Below, one piece after another: positions 32,946 through 41,161 of a stretch of 64,000 nucleotides of DNA. Position 1 is the stretch's first letter. Each line of letters starts with the position of its first letter. The DNA lies in NCBI RefSeq assembly GCF_022899355.1, contig NZ_JALJCK010000002.1, positions 248,001-312,000 on the forward strand, in the 5' to 3' direction. The stretch comes from Shinella yambaruensis. GTDB lineage: Bacteria; Pseudomonadota; Alphaproteobacteria; Rhizobiales; Rhizobiaceae. The notes beneath the pieces were generated by a model that was not told the origin of the DNA, ran no database searches, and worked only from the letters and a program-made list of their open reading frames with translations. A program made the position numbers and the translations under genes.

Positions 32946-34567
32946 CACGCTCCGATCAGCTTGCGGGCGTGTTCGGCGAGCTGCTTCTTCTGGATCTTGG
33001 CGCTTGCCGTCATGCCGATCGCTTCGAAGCTCTCGACGATCCAGACATGGCGCGGCACCTTGAAGCCGGCCATGTTGGCCTTCGCCCAGTCCATGATCTC
33101 CGCCGGTTCGGCCTTGGCGCCCTCCTTCAGGATGACGAAGGCGCCGGTCACCTCGACGAGGCGTTCGTCCGGCACGCCGACCACCGCCGCCTGGCGGATC
33201 GCCGCATGGCGATGCAGGACGTTCTCCACGTCGGCCGGCGAAACGTTCTCGCCGCCGACGCGCACGATCTCCTTGGCGCGGCCGAGGAAGGTCAGCCTGC
33301 CGTTCTCGTCCAGCGCGCCGAGATCGCCGGTGGACAGCCAGCCGTCGGCCGAGAGCGCGGCCCGCGTTTCGGCGGGCTTGTCGAAATATTCCCGCATGAC
33401 GCTCCAGCCGCGCACGAGGATTTCCCCCGGTTCGCCGCAGGCGGCATCCTCGCCATCTTCCTTCAGGATGCGGACGTCGATGCCCGGTTGCGGCCGCATG
33501 GCGGCCGATATGCGGACGGCCTCCGGCTCCCACCAGGAGGATTGCGCGATGTTGGGCGCGGCTTCCGAAAGCCCGTAGCCGACGACGCATTCGCCTGCGC
33601 CGAGCTCGTCGATGACGCGGGCGACGATGGTCGGCGAGGCGGCGAGCCAGGCGCCGCGCAGGACGAGGCGGCGCGCCGGGCGCTCGGGATGGCTGAGCAG
33701 CATCAGCGCCATCGTGTCGTTGCCGGAGAAATGCGTGCAGCGCTCGGCCTCCATGAGACGCAGCGCCTCGCCCGGTTCGAACCGGTCCATGGAGACGAGC
33801 GTCGCCATGTGCTGGAGGCAGGAGAGGATGGAGAGCGTCGTGCCCGCGACGTGGAAGAACGGCCGGGCGCTATGGAACCGATCGCCGACGCGAAGGCCCA
33901 TGCGATGACCGGAGACGAAGGCGTTGCCCAGCATGCTGCGCTGGGTGAGGAGAACGCCTTTCGGAAAGGATGTGGTGCCGGACGTATACTGGATGAGCAG
34001 CGGGTCGTTGGCCTCGCCCCGTGCCTGCGCGGGCGCGGCGCCGCTTGCGAGCAGGGCCTCCCAGGCGAGGGCCGTAGGCGGCACGTTGTCTCCGATGACG
34101 ATCAGTTGCCTGAGATCCGGAAGGGCGAGGGCGGGCAGCCGGTCGGTGAGCGCGGGGTCGATCTGCCGCAGCAGGCCGATGAAATCGATCTTGAGGAACC
34201 GGTCGCACAGGATAAGGCGCGAAACCTTCGACTGGGAAAGCGCATAGGCCATCTCGGCGGCGACGAAACGGGTGTTGATCGGCACGGTCACCGCGCCGAG
34301 CGAGCCGATCGCCAGAAAGATCGCCACCCAGCGCGTGGAATTGCCGAGGCAAAGGCCGATGTGCTCGCCCTTCCTCACGCCCTGCGCCGCCAGTCCGTCG
34401 CGGATGCGTGCGACCTCGGCGGCGAGCGCGGCATAGGTCAGCCGCCCGTCTGTCGCCACGACGGCCTCGACATCGCCGGCAAGCGTTGCGGCCCGCGCCA
34501 GTGCGGCGGAGATCGTCGTTGCGCAGAGCGCGTCGATGTCGAAGGGGGCGGCATGGTCAGAGATCAT
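32945..34567 (-). CDS. Acyl-CoA synthetase (AMP-forming, ANL superfamily)
   Basis: A 540-residue ligase that activates a carboxylic acid with ATP and CoA. Motif A3 is IQYTSGTTSFPKGVLLTQ, later GYGLSEAAPN (A5), DGWLSTGDLG (A7), GRAKEIVRVGGENVSPADVE (A8) and the catalytic Lys in MTASAKIQKKQL (A10). No membrane segment. The start at 34567 overlaps the enoyl-CoA hydratase stop by 11 bases. The chain type cannot be told from sequence; its place beside an aldehyde dehydrogenase suggests it takes that enzyme's acid product. Confidence 0.92.
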   Translation of the reverse strand: MISDHAAPFDIDALCATTISAALARAATLAGDVEAVVATDGRLTYAALAAEVARIRDGLAAQGVRKGEHIGLCLGNSTRWVAIFLAIGSLGAVTVPINTRFVAAEMAYALSQSKVSRLILCDRFLKIDFIGLLRQIDPALTDRLPALALPDLRQLIVIGDNVPPTALAWEALLASGAAPAQARGEANDPLLIQYTSGTTSFPKGVLLTQRSMLGNAFVSGHRMGLRVGDRFHSARPFFHVAGTTLSILSCLQHMATLVSMDRFEPGEALRLMEAERCTHFSGNDTMALMLLSHPERPARRLVLRGAWLAASPTIVARVIDELGAGECVVGYGLSEAAPNIAQSSWWEPEAVRISAAMRPQPGIDVRILKEDGEDAACGEPGEILVRGWSVMREYFDKPAETRAALSADGWLSTGDLGALDENGRLTFLGRAKEIVRVGGENVSPADVENVLHRHAAIRQAAVVGVPDERLVEVTGAFVILKEGAKAEPAEIMDWAKANMAGFKVPRHVWIVESFEAIGMTASAKIQKKQLAEHARKLIGA

Positions 34568-35336
34568 GATTTTCCTTGCCTCCGACGCTGTTCGCGAAGC
34601 GGTTCAGGCCATCGCGCCAGCCGCCGTCCGCCAGGCACCGCTCGATCGCGGCCATTTCGACGCGGATGCCGTTGTTGAGGTCGGTTTCGCTGCCGAGATC
34701 CACCGCCTGCTTGGTCAGCGCCATGGCAAGCGGTGGCGCGGCGGCGATCGCCTCGGCGATGCCGGCGATGGTTTCGGCCAAGGCTTCCGCCGGCACGATG
34801 CGGGCGACGAGGCCAAGCTGGTAGGCCTCCTCGACCGGCATGGTGCGGCCGGTGAACAGGAGTTCCTTGGCCCGCATCTTGCCGATCGTGCGTTGCAGGC
34901 GCTGCGTTGCGCCGACCGTGCCCCATTGCGGCTCGGGGAAGCGGAAGGTCGTCCTGTCCGATGCGATGACGAAGTCGCAGCTCATCAGGATCTCGCCGCC
35001 GGAGCCGACCACGGGGCCTTGCGTTGCCGCGACCACCGGCTTGCGGCAGCGGGCAATGGCGTCGTAGGCGGCGAAGGAGGCGCGCCGCCGGGCGATCACC
35101 CAGGCCTCGTCCCGGCCGTTGCGCTCCTTCAGGTCCGCTCCGGCGCAGAAGACGGGACCGTTCGCCGAAAGCACAACGGCGCGGATATCGGCATCGGCAT
35201 CGAGCGCCTCGAAAATCTCCTTCAGGGCAAGGCACATCGGCAGATTGAGGGCGTTGCGCGCTTCCGCGCGGTCGAGGACCACATGGGCGACACTCTCCTC
35301 GCGCCGCAGGAGAACCGGGGGGGTTGCTTTGCTCAT
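34557..35336 (-). CDS. Enoyl-CoA hydratase/isomerase family protein
   Basis: A 259-residue crotonase-fold protein with VVLSANGPVFCAGADLKE (oxyanion region) and QGPVVGSGGEILMSCDFVIASDRTTFRFPEPQWG. The first catalytic Glu of classical hydratases is at the expected GGEILM position. It likely hydrates or isomerises an unsaturated acyl-CoA. It shares one base with the upstream CaiB stop (TGATG) and overlaps the ligase start. One of two hydratases in this operon, the other starting at 37269; they are clearly different in sequence, so probably act on different intermediates. Confidence 0.9.
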   Translation of the reverse strand: MSKATPPVLLRREESVAHVVLDRAEARNALNLPMCLALKEIFEALDADADIRAVVLSANGPVFCAGADLKERNGRDEAWVIARRRASFAAYDAIARCRKPVVAATQGPVVGSGGEILMSCDFVIASDRTTFRFPEPQWGTVGATQRLQRTIGKMRAKELLFTGRTMPVEEAYQLGLVARIVPAEALAETIAGIAEAIAAAPPLAMALTKQAVDLGSETDLNNGIRVEMAAIERCLADGGWRDGLNRFANSVGGKENHDL

Positions 35337-36523
35337 CAGATCACTCCCTCATTCCTCAGCCGGTCGATGGTCTCGGCCGGCATGCCCAGCTCCCCGGCAA
35401 GCAGCGCCGCCGTGTCCGCACCGAGCGGCGGCGGGCAGCCGATGACGGGATCCTCGTAGCCCGCAAAGCGCAGCGGCGTGCGCAAGGCGCGGACGGTGCC
35501 CTCCTCCGGGTGGTCGAACGTGCCGACCACGCCGCGGGCCTCACTGTGGGGATCGCTCAGGATCTCGCGGACCGTGTTCACCTCGCCGGCCGGCACGCCG
35601 CGGTCTCGCAGCGCCTCGGCGAGCGGTCCGCGTTCGCGCTGCGCGATCGCCTGCCGCATGTCCGCCATCACCCGTTCGCGGGCGGCGACGCGGGCGGCGT
35701 TCTTCCTCAAGGCCGCGTCGGCGGCAAGATCGTCGAGGCCGAGGACCCCGCAGATATCGTCCCAGTGCTGGTCGCTGCCGCTGATATGCAGCCATGTGCC
35801 ATCGGCGCACTGGAACGCCGCGGAGGGAACGCGGCCCGGATGCTCCGTTCCCGAGCGGCCGATATCCTCGCCCAGCGCGAAGAGGCGGGCGGCGGCAAGC
35901 GCCAGGAGGCTCGTCTGGACATCCATCATCGACAGGTCGACATGGCATCCCCGGCCGCTGCGCCCGCGCCCGACCAGTCCCGTCAGGATCGCGATCGCGA
36001 TCCACAGGCCGGAGGTCATGTCCGAGACCGGAATGCCGGCCTTGGCGGGCGGCGCGTCGGGATGGCCGGTGAGATGCATGATACCGGAGAGCGCCTGGAA
36101 GATCGTGTCGTAACCATTGCGCAGGCGATAGGGCCCGGTCTGCCCGAAGCCGGTATTGGAGACATAGACGAGGCCGGGATTGCGGCGGGAGAGCGCGTCG
36201 TAGCCGAGATTGAAGCGGTCCATCTCGCCGGGCAGGAAGTTCTCCAGAACGACGTCGTGCGTCTCCGCCAGCCTGGCGGCGATCTCCTGTCCTTCCGGAG
36301 ATTTCAGGTTCAGCGTCATGGAGCGCTTGGCGCGGTTGAACGCGAAGAAATAGGCGCTTTCGCCGCGGGGCAGCCGGGGCTCGAACAGGCGGGATTCATC
36401 GCCCGTGCCCGGCCGCTCGACCTTCGTCACCTCCGCGCCGAGCTCGGCGAGGATCTGCGTCGCCATGGGGCCGGCGAGCACGCGGGAAAAGTCGAGGATG
36501 CGGATGCCTTCCAGCGGCTTCAT
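35336..36523 (-). CDS. CaiB/BaiF family (class III) CoA-transferase
   Basis: A 395-residue CoA-transferase: KPLEGIRILDFSRVLAGPMATQILAELGAEVTKVERPGTGDESR at the N-terminus, NRAKRSMTLNLKSPEGQEI, then the catalytic Asp region in PVSDMTSGLWIAIAILTGL. C-terminal RFAGYEDP is also typical. It moves CoA between acids, giving a second route to thioesters besides the ligase. The ATG at 36523 is preferred over a GTG six bases upstream because GGGAGG stands 7-8 bases before it and the stop of the previous gene meets it as TGATG. Confidence 0.92.
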   Translation of the reverse strand: MKPLEGIRILDFSRVLAGPMATQILAELGAEVTKVERPGTGDESRLFEPRLPRGESAYFFAFNRAKRSMTLNLKSPEGQEIAARLAETHDVVLENFLPGEMDRFNLGYDALSRRNPGLVYVSNTGFGQTGPYRLRNGYDTIFQALSGIMHLTGHPDAPPAKAGIPVSDMTSGLWIAIAILTGLVGRGRSGRGCHVDLSMMDVQTSLLALAAARLFALGEDIGRSGTEHPGRVPSAAFQCADGTWLHISGSDQHWDDICGVLGLDDLAADAALRKNAARVAARERVMADMRQAIAQRERGPLAEALRDRGVPAGEVNTVREILSDPHSEARGVVGTFDHPEEGTVRALRTPLRFAGYEDPVIGCPPPLGADTAALLAGELGMPAETIDRLRNEGVI

Positions 36524-37269
36524 CAGCACTCCTCCCGGAAGCTGCGCATCTGCGCGTTGACGGTGCGTCCGGCGGCCATCGCCTCGTCATGGGGGAGGTC
36601 GGCGACGCGATAGTACAGCGACTTGACGGCGGCCATCGCCTTCGGATGCGCGGCGGCCCATTGACCGGCGATATCGAGGGCCGCCTCGACGACCGCCTCC
36701 GGCGCGACGACCCGGTTGACGAGGCCGAGGGCACGCGCCTCCTCGGCCCCGATGAGGCGGCCGAGGCTGACCATCTCGAAGGCCGCCTTGCGGCCGAGCG
36801 AGCGTTGCAGGCCGGTCATCACCAATGCCGGCACGATGGAATGCTTCAGCTCGGGATAGCCGAATTTCAGGTCGGTGCCGGCCACCATCATGTCGCAACC
36901 GATCGCCAGTCCAGCGCCGCCGCCGACGGCCGCGCCGCGCACGGCCGAAACGACCGGTTTGGAAAGGCGCTGCATCATCGCCTGGGTCCGGCAGGTGAGG
37001 TCGGCGCGCTTTTCCACGAGGTCCTGGTTGGCCGGCGTCAGGGTGGAGAACTCCGCAAGGTCCGCTCCCGCGCAAAAGGCCCGTCCCGTCCCCGTCAGTA
37101 CGATCGCCCGCACGGCCTCGTCGGCGTCCGCGGCCAGCATCGCATCGTGCAGCGCCTGCGTCAGGGCCGTGTCGAGGGCGTTCAGCTTGTCGGGCCGGTT
37201 GAGCGAGAGGATGCGGACCGGGCCGCGGTCTTCGCTGATGAGGATCGGTGAAGCGTCAGTCTGTGTCAT
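36523..37269 (-). CDS. Enoyl-CoA hydratase/isomerase family protein
   Basis: A 248-residue crotonase. VRAIVLTGTGRAFCAGADLAEF and RGAAVGGGAGLAIGCDMMVAGTDLKFGYPELKHSIVP are the CoA-binding and oxyanion parts. At the first catalytic Glu position it has Ala or Gly (GGGAGL) instead of Glu, so it may be an isomerase, decarboxylase or dehalogenase-like crotonase rather than a true hydratase. The ATG at 37269 has AGGA 10 bases upstream. It lies 8 bases after the lyase-like gene. A long in-frame open stretch upstream is not part of it. Confidence 0.88.
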   Translation of the reverse strand: MTQTDASPILISEDRGPVRILSLNRPDKLNALDTALTQALHDAMLAADADEAVRAIVLTGTGRAFCAGADLAEFSTLTPANQDLVEKRADLTCRTQAMMQRLSKPVVSAVRGAAVGGGAGLAIGCDMMVAGTDLKFGYPELKHSIVPALVMTGLQRSLGRKAAFEMVSLGRLIGAEEARALGLVNRVVAPEAVVEAALDIAGQWAAAHPKAMAAVKSLYYRVADLPHDEAMAAGRTVNAQMRSFREEC

Positions 37270-37277
37270 GAGAAATC

Positions 37278-38204
37278 CTACGCTGCCAGATGGCCGAAAC
37301 CGGTGCGCGCCACCTTGCTCTGCAACTCGCGCCCAAGCGCCTGCTCGCATTGCAGCGAGGCGGCCTGGAGCCTGTCGATGTCGATGCCGGTCGCAATGCC
37401 CTCGGCCTCGAAGAGATTGACGAGATCTTCCGTCGCCACATTGCCGGTATAGCCGCCGCCATAGCGGATCTGGGCGGGGTGGCCGCCGACGCCGCCGATC
37501 GCGCTGTCGAACCAGCGGCAGCCGACCTCGTAGGCGGCCATGCAATTGGCGATGCCGGTGCCGCGCGTGTCGTGGAAATGGGCGATGGGCGTGACGTCGG
37601 GCACCTCGGCCATGGCGCGGGCAAAGAGGCGGCGCACGCTGCCGGGCGTGCCGTGGCCGGTCGTGTCGCAGATGGAGACGTGGCGCACGCCGAGGTCGGA
37701 GAAGGCCTTCAGGTCGCCGATGACGGATGCCGGGTCGACCCGGCCCTCGAAGGGGCAGCCGAGCGCCATGGAGATCACGCCGATCAGGCGGAACCCGCCA
37801 TCCGCCAGCGCGACCATCTCGGCAATGTTGCGCCATTGCTGCTCGCGCGTCGTGCGCAGGTTCTTCTCGGTGTGCGCCTGTGTCGCCGACACGAGCAGGC
37901 TTATCTCCTCCGGTCCATGGCCGGCTTCTCGATCCTCGATTGCTCGTCTGACGGCATGAAGGTTGGGGCAGGTCGCCTTGTAGGCCGTGCCGGGCCGGCG
38001 GCGGATGCCGGCCAGCACGTCGCTGGCATCGGCGAAGACCGGCACTTGGCGGGGGCTGCTGTAGCTCGTCGCTTCCACGCGCGGGAAGCCGGCTTCGGAA
38101 ATGGCGTCGATCAGGGCGATCTTGGTTTGCGTGGAAAGGTCCGTCGTTTCGTGCTGCAAGCCGTCCCTTGCAAAGCACTCGCAGATTGTCAGCGCCTCCG
38201 ACAT
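37278..38204 (-). CDS. HMG-CoA lyase-like TIM-barrel protein with a changed active-site motif
   Basis: A 308-residue member of the HMGL/DRE-TIM family. It keeps the Arg-Asp in ECFARDGLQHE (R13, D14) and the metal His pair in AHFHDTRGTG (H209, H211). The signature GGLGGCP, whose Cys is catalytic in HMG-CoA lyase, reads GGVGGHP (His at 242), followed by five extra residues before the TGNVATEDLV end. It probably cleaves or condenses a different 3-hydroxyacyl-type substrate, or uses another residue. GGGAGG lies 8 bases before the ATG. First gene of the operon; a MarR-type site lies 42 bases upstream. Confidence 0.85.
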   Translation of the reverse strand: MSEALTICECFARDGLQHETTDLSTQTKIALIDAISEAGFPRVEATSYSSPRQVPVFADASDVLAGIRRRPGTAYKATCPNLHAVRRAIEDREAGHGPEEISLLVSATQAHTEKNLRTTREQQWRNIAEMVALADGGFRLIGVISMALGCPFEGRVDPASVIGDLKAFSDLGVRHVSICDTTGHGTPGSVRRLFARAMAEVPDVTPIAHFHDTRGTGIANCMAAYEVGCRWFDSAIGGVGGHPAQIRYGGGYTGNVATEDLVNLFEAEGIATGIDIDRLQAASLQCEQALGRELQSKVARTGFGHLAA

Positions 38205-38245
38205 CTCGATCCTCCCGGTTTCCTTGGAGGTAGTGATGCGAAATT

Positions 38246-38264
38246 TAGTTCATATTGTCAACTA
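38246..38264. promoter_or_regulatory. MarR-type operator, copy A
   Basis: TAGTT, nine bases, AACTA: a 19-bp inverted repeat in the 79-bp gap before the HMG-CoA-lyase-like gene. Read on the minus strand it contains TTGACA, a -35-like hexamer, so a bound regulator would cover the promoter. Two further copies occur at 38899 and 38920. Confidence 0.72.
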
Positions 38265-38283
38265 TAATTCTGGCGTTGCATGT

Positions 38284-38850
38284 TCACTCCTCGTCCAGTT
38301 CGCGCAGATCCTCCTGGGATGCCCTGGTTTTCAGGTCGTGGAAATAATGTGCGCTGTTGCGTCCCACCCGCTGCAGCAGTTCGATCAGGATCTGTCGTTC
38401 GGCGTGGCTGAGGGTCGAGAGCATGTTTTCGTTGCGCTCGAAGGCGTCGGCCAGGATCGCCTGCGACAGGTCCAGCCCCTCCGGGCTGAGCTTGAGCAGG
38501 ATGCTGCGCCCGTCCTCGGGATTGGCGGTCTTCAGGATGTAGCCGCGCTCGATCATCGACGAAACCGTCCGGCTCATCTGGCTTTTCAGCAGTCCGCTGT
38601 GTTTCGCCAGTTCCTGGAGCGGTACTTCGCCGAGATATTTGAGAACGGCGAGCGCGCGCCATTCGCGCGCGGTGATGCCGTATTTCGGCCGGATCGAAAG
38701 GGCCGCGATGCGGGTGGAAAGGCCGGCCAGCCGCTGCAGCTCGAAGGAGAACAGGTCCCGTATGTCCGGTTCGCTCTTCTGGGGCGCCAGGTGTCCGCGA
38801 AAGAAACTGCCGTCGGAGCGGTCCGTCATGTTTTCGACTTTCTTATTCAA
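38284..38850 (-). CDS. MarR-family transcriptional regulator
   Basis: About 188 residues with the MarR winged helix: YGITAREWRALAVLKYLGEVPLQELAKHSGLLKSQMSRTVSSMIERGYILKTANPEDGRSILLKLSPEG. Conserved D and R of the wing (PEDGRS) are present. Start choice is uncertain: TTG at 38850 has AGGAG seven bases upstream, ATG at 38829 lacks a good site, and GTG at 38865 is also in frame. It lies between the CoA catabolic operon and the polyamine-type operon, and three copies of one inverted repeat surround it. It probably represses both until an aromatic or acyl-CoA-like effector binds. Confidence 0.9.
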   Translation of the reverse strand: MNKKVENMTDRSDGSFFRGHLAPQKSEPDIRDLFSFELQRLAGLSTRIAALSIRPKYGITAREWRALAVLKYLGEVPLQELAKHSGLLKSQMSRTVSSMIERGYILKTANPEDGRSILLKLSPEGLDLSQAILADAFERNENMLSTLSHAERQILIELLQRVGRNSAHYFHDLKTRASQEDLRELDEE

Positions 38851-38898
38851 ATGGTTGCTCCTCACGGTTCCCGCCGGGTCATTTTATGCGCAGAAATT

Positions 38899-38917
38899 TA
38901 GTTGACAAGGTGAACAA
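38899..38917. promoter_or_regulatory. MarR-type operator, copy B
   Basis: TAGTT, nine bases, AACAA: matches copy A with one changed base in the second arm and is close to its reverse complement. A TTGACA hexamer starts at 38902. It lies 34-49 bases upstream of the candidate MarR starts, so it can serve autoregulation. Confidence 0.65.
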
Positions 38918-38919
38918 TA

Positions 38920-38938
38920 TAGTTCATCTCATTAACTA
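38920..38938. promoter_or_regulatory. MarR-type operator, copy C
   Basis: TAGTT, nine bases, AACTA: arms identical to copy A. Its centre is 21 bases, two helical turns, from the centre of copy B, so two dimers could bind the same face. It lies on the side of the polyamine-type operon (binding-protein start 39028). Confidence 0.7.
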
Positions 38939-39027
38939 GATTGGCACGCAGGGAACGGAATGTCGATCATGCATTCGGGCCGTGGAGGATGGCTCCGGCC
39001 GGGCATCACCAGAGGAGGAACTTGGTA

Positions 39028-40071
39028 ATGGCATCGTGTAATCGCGCATTCTTGACCATCGCCGCGACAGCGGGCGTGCTCTCCTTCGCCGGCGTCGCCG
39101 CGGCGCAGGACGTCCTCACCGTCGCCGGCTTCGGCGGCAACCTTCAGACAGACCTGCGCAAGACGATCTGGCAGCCCGCGGCCGATGCCGCAGGCGTCGA
39201 ACTGCGCGAGGAAACCCATGACGGGCTCGCCGCCGTGCGGGTGCAGGTCCAGTCCGGCTCCCCGACCTGGGATGTCGTGCATCTCGGCGCTGACGAATGC
39301 GCGGTCGGCGGCAAGGAAGGGCTTTTCGAGCCGCTCGACTACGGCACGATCAGCACGAAGGGTTTTGACGCGCGCGGATACGGCGAGCATTGGATCGCGA
39401 CGAACACCTATTCCGTCGTTCTGGCCTGGCGCACCGATGTCTACAAGGACAAGGCGCCGGCAAGCTGGCAGGATTTCTGGAACGTGGAGGCCTTTCCCGG
39501 CCGTCGCGCGCTCAGCACCTATCCGCAGGAAATGATGGAGATCGCGCTCATCGCCGACGGCGTCGACAAGGACAGCCTCTATCCGCTCGACACCGAGCGG
39601 GCGCTCGCGGCGCTCGAGAAGATCAAGGCCAATGTCGGCGTCTGGTGGTCGTCCGGAGCGCAATCCGCCCAGCTCCTCAAGGATGGCGAGGTCGACATGA
39701 TGGCGATCTGGGGCAGCCGCGTCGCGTCGGTGATCACGGACGGGGCACCCGTCAAGTTCACCTACCAGGATGCGATCCTCGGCTACGGCTGCCTGGCGAT
39801 CCTCAAGGGCGCGCCGCACGCGGCGAGCGCCCAGAAGTTCATCGCCGGCGTCGTGTCGCCCGACGTGCAGGCGCGCATTCCGGAAATGATGCCCTATTAT
39901 GGCCCGACCAACAGCCTGGCCTTCGAGGTGAAGGCGTTTTCGCCGGAGGTGCTGGCGCAATCCAACATGTCGCCGGAAAACGTCAAGAAGCAGACCTTCC
40001 TCGACGCCAACTGGTGGCGCGACAACAACGAGCTGGTTCGCGAGGACTACAGCCTGCTGATGTCGAACTGA
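39028..40071 (+). CDS. Polyamine-type ABC transporter substrate-binding protein (PotD/PotF-like)
   Basis: A 347-residue SBP family 1 protein of the spermidine/putrescine class. Signal peptide MASCNRAFLTIAATAGVLSFAGVAAAQ. Family marks: LTVAGFGGNLQ, TWDVVHLGADE, APASWQDFWNVEAFPGRRAL, VDMMAIWGSRVA and PYYGPTNSLAF. AGAGGAGGAA upstream supports the ATG at 39028. First gene of the operon with ATPase, two permeases, aminotransferase and deacetylase-like enzyme. The downstream enzymes make an N-acylated di- or polyamine, or another amine, the likely ligand. Confidence 0.9.
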   Translation: MASCNRAFLTIAATAGVLSFAGVAAAQDVLTVAGFGGNLQTDLRKTIWQPAADAAGVELREETHDGLAAVRVQVQSGSPTWDVVHLGADECAVGGKEGLFEPLDYGTISTKGFDARGYGEHWIATNTYSVVLAWRTDVYKDKAPASWQDFWNVEAFPGRRALSTYPQEMMEIALIADGVDKDSLYPLDTERALAALEKIKANVGVWWSSGAQSAQLLKDGEVDMMAIWGSRVASVITDGAPVKFTYQDAILGYGCLAILKGAPHAASAQKFIAGVVSPDVQARIPEMMPYYGPTNSLAFEVKAFSPEVLAQSNMSPENVKKQTFLDANWWRDNNELVREDYSLLMSN

Positions 40072-40093
40072 TCGAACGAGCCGGGAGGACAGG

Positions 40094-41161
40094 ATGCGCT
40101 CGGGCAGAGTCAACCTTCGCGAGGTCCACAAGGCCTATGGCAGCTTCAGGGCGCTCGACGGCGTTTCCCTGGATATCAAGGCGGGGGAGTTCCTGACGCT
40201 TCTCGGCCCTTCCGGCTCGGGAAAGACCACGCTTCTCAACGTCATCGCCGGCTTCGAGCGGCCCGATCTCGGCAGCTTGCTGGTCGATGACGTCGAGTTC
40301 ATCACGCGTCCGCCGCACAAGCGCGACCTTGGCATGGTGTTCCAGAACTATGCGCTGTTCCCTCACATGGACGTCTTCTCGAACGTTGCCTATCCGCTGA
40401 AGCTGCGGAAGGTGGACAGGCCCTCCATCCGCAGGCGAGTGATGGACGCGCTGGAGATCGTGCACATGCAGCACCTTGCCGACCGGCGCATCACCGCGCT
40501 GTCGGGCGGCCAGCGCCAGCGTGTGGCGCTGGCGCGCGCCTTCGTCTTCGAGCCGCGCCTGCTGCTGATGGACGAGCCGCTCTCCGCACTCGACAAGAAC
40601 CTGCGCGAACACATGCAGATTGAGCTCAAGCGGCTGCACAGGCAGCTCGGCATGACGACGATCTATGTCACGCACGACCAGCAGGAGGCCCTGACCATGT
40701 CGGACCGCATCGCGGTTCTCGACAAGGGAAGGATCATCCAGCTCGACGTGCCCGCGACGGTCTACGACCGCCCGAACTGCAAGTTCGTCGCGGGCTTCAT
40801 GGGCGAGACCCGCTTCCTGCCCGTCGAGCGCCGCGATCAGACCTATGTCCTCGACGGACGACCGCTCCGGCTTGCCGATACGAGGGCCGCCTCATCGACG
40901 GGGGAGGCCTGGCTCATGGTCCGCCCGGAGCGGCTGCGCTGGCAGGGCGATGCCGACCGCGACAACCGCATCGAGGGCAGGGTGCTCGATGTCGTCTATC
41001 GGGGGGATTGCAACCAGGTTTCCGTCTCGCTGCCCGGTGGCCATGAGGTCGCTATCCGCCATTCCGGGGCGGAACGGCAACCTTTGCCGCAGCCTGGCGA
41101 TACCCTTGCCCTGTGGCTGCCGGCGGAAGCGAGCCTCGTCATCGGGAGCGCCGCGCCATGA
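40094..41161 (+). CDS. Polyamine-type ABC transporter ATPase (PotA-like)
   Basis: A 355-residue ATPase. Walker A GPSGSGKTT, Q-loop GMVFQNYALFPHMDVFSNVAYPLKLR, signature LSGGQRQRVALARAF, Walker B LLLMDEPLSALDKNLRE and switch His VTHDQQEALTMSDR. A C-terminal TOBE domain (about 240-355; WLMVRPERLRW, GDCNQVSVSLPGGHEV) is typical of PotA. Begins 22 bases after the binding-protein stop and overlaps the permease start by 4. Confidence 0.93.
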   Translation: MRSGRVNLREVHKAYGSFRALDGVSLDIKAGEFLTLLGPSGSGKTTLLNVIAGFERPDLGSLLVDDVEFITRPPHKRDLGMVFQNYALFPHMDVFSNVAYPLKLRKVDRPSIRRRVMDALEIVHMQHLADRRITALSGGQRQRVALARAFVFEPRLLLMDEPLSALDKNLREHMQIELKRLHRQLGMTTIYVTHDQQEALTMSDRIAVLDKGRIIQLDVPATVYDRPNCKFVAGFMGETRFLPVERRDQTYVLDGRPLRLADTRAASSTGEAWLMVRPERLRWQGDADRDNRIEGRVLDVVYRGDCNQVSVSLPGGHEVAIRHSGAERQPLPQPGDTLALWLPAEASLVIGSAAP

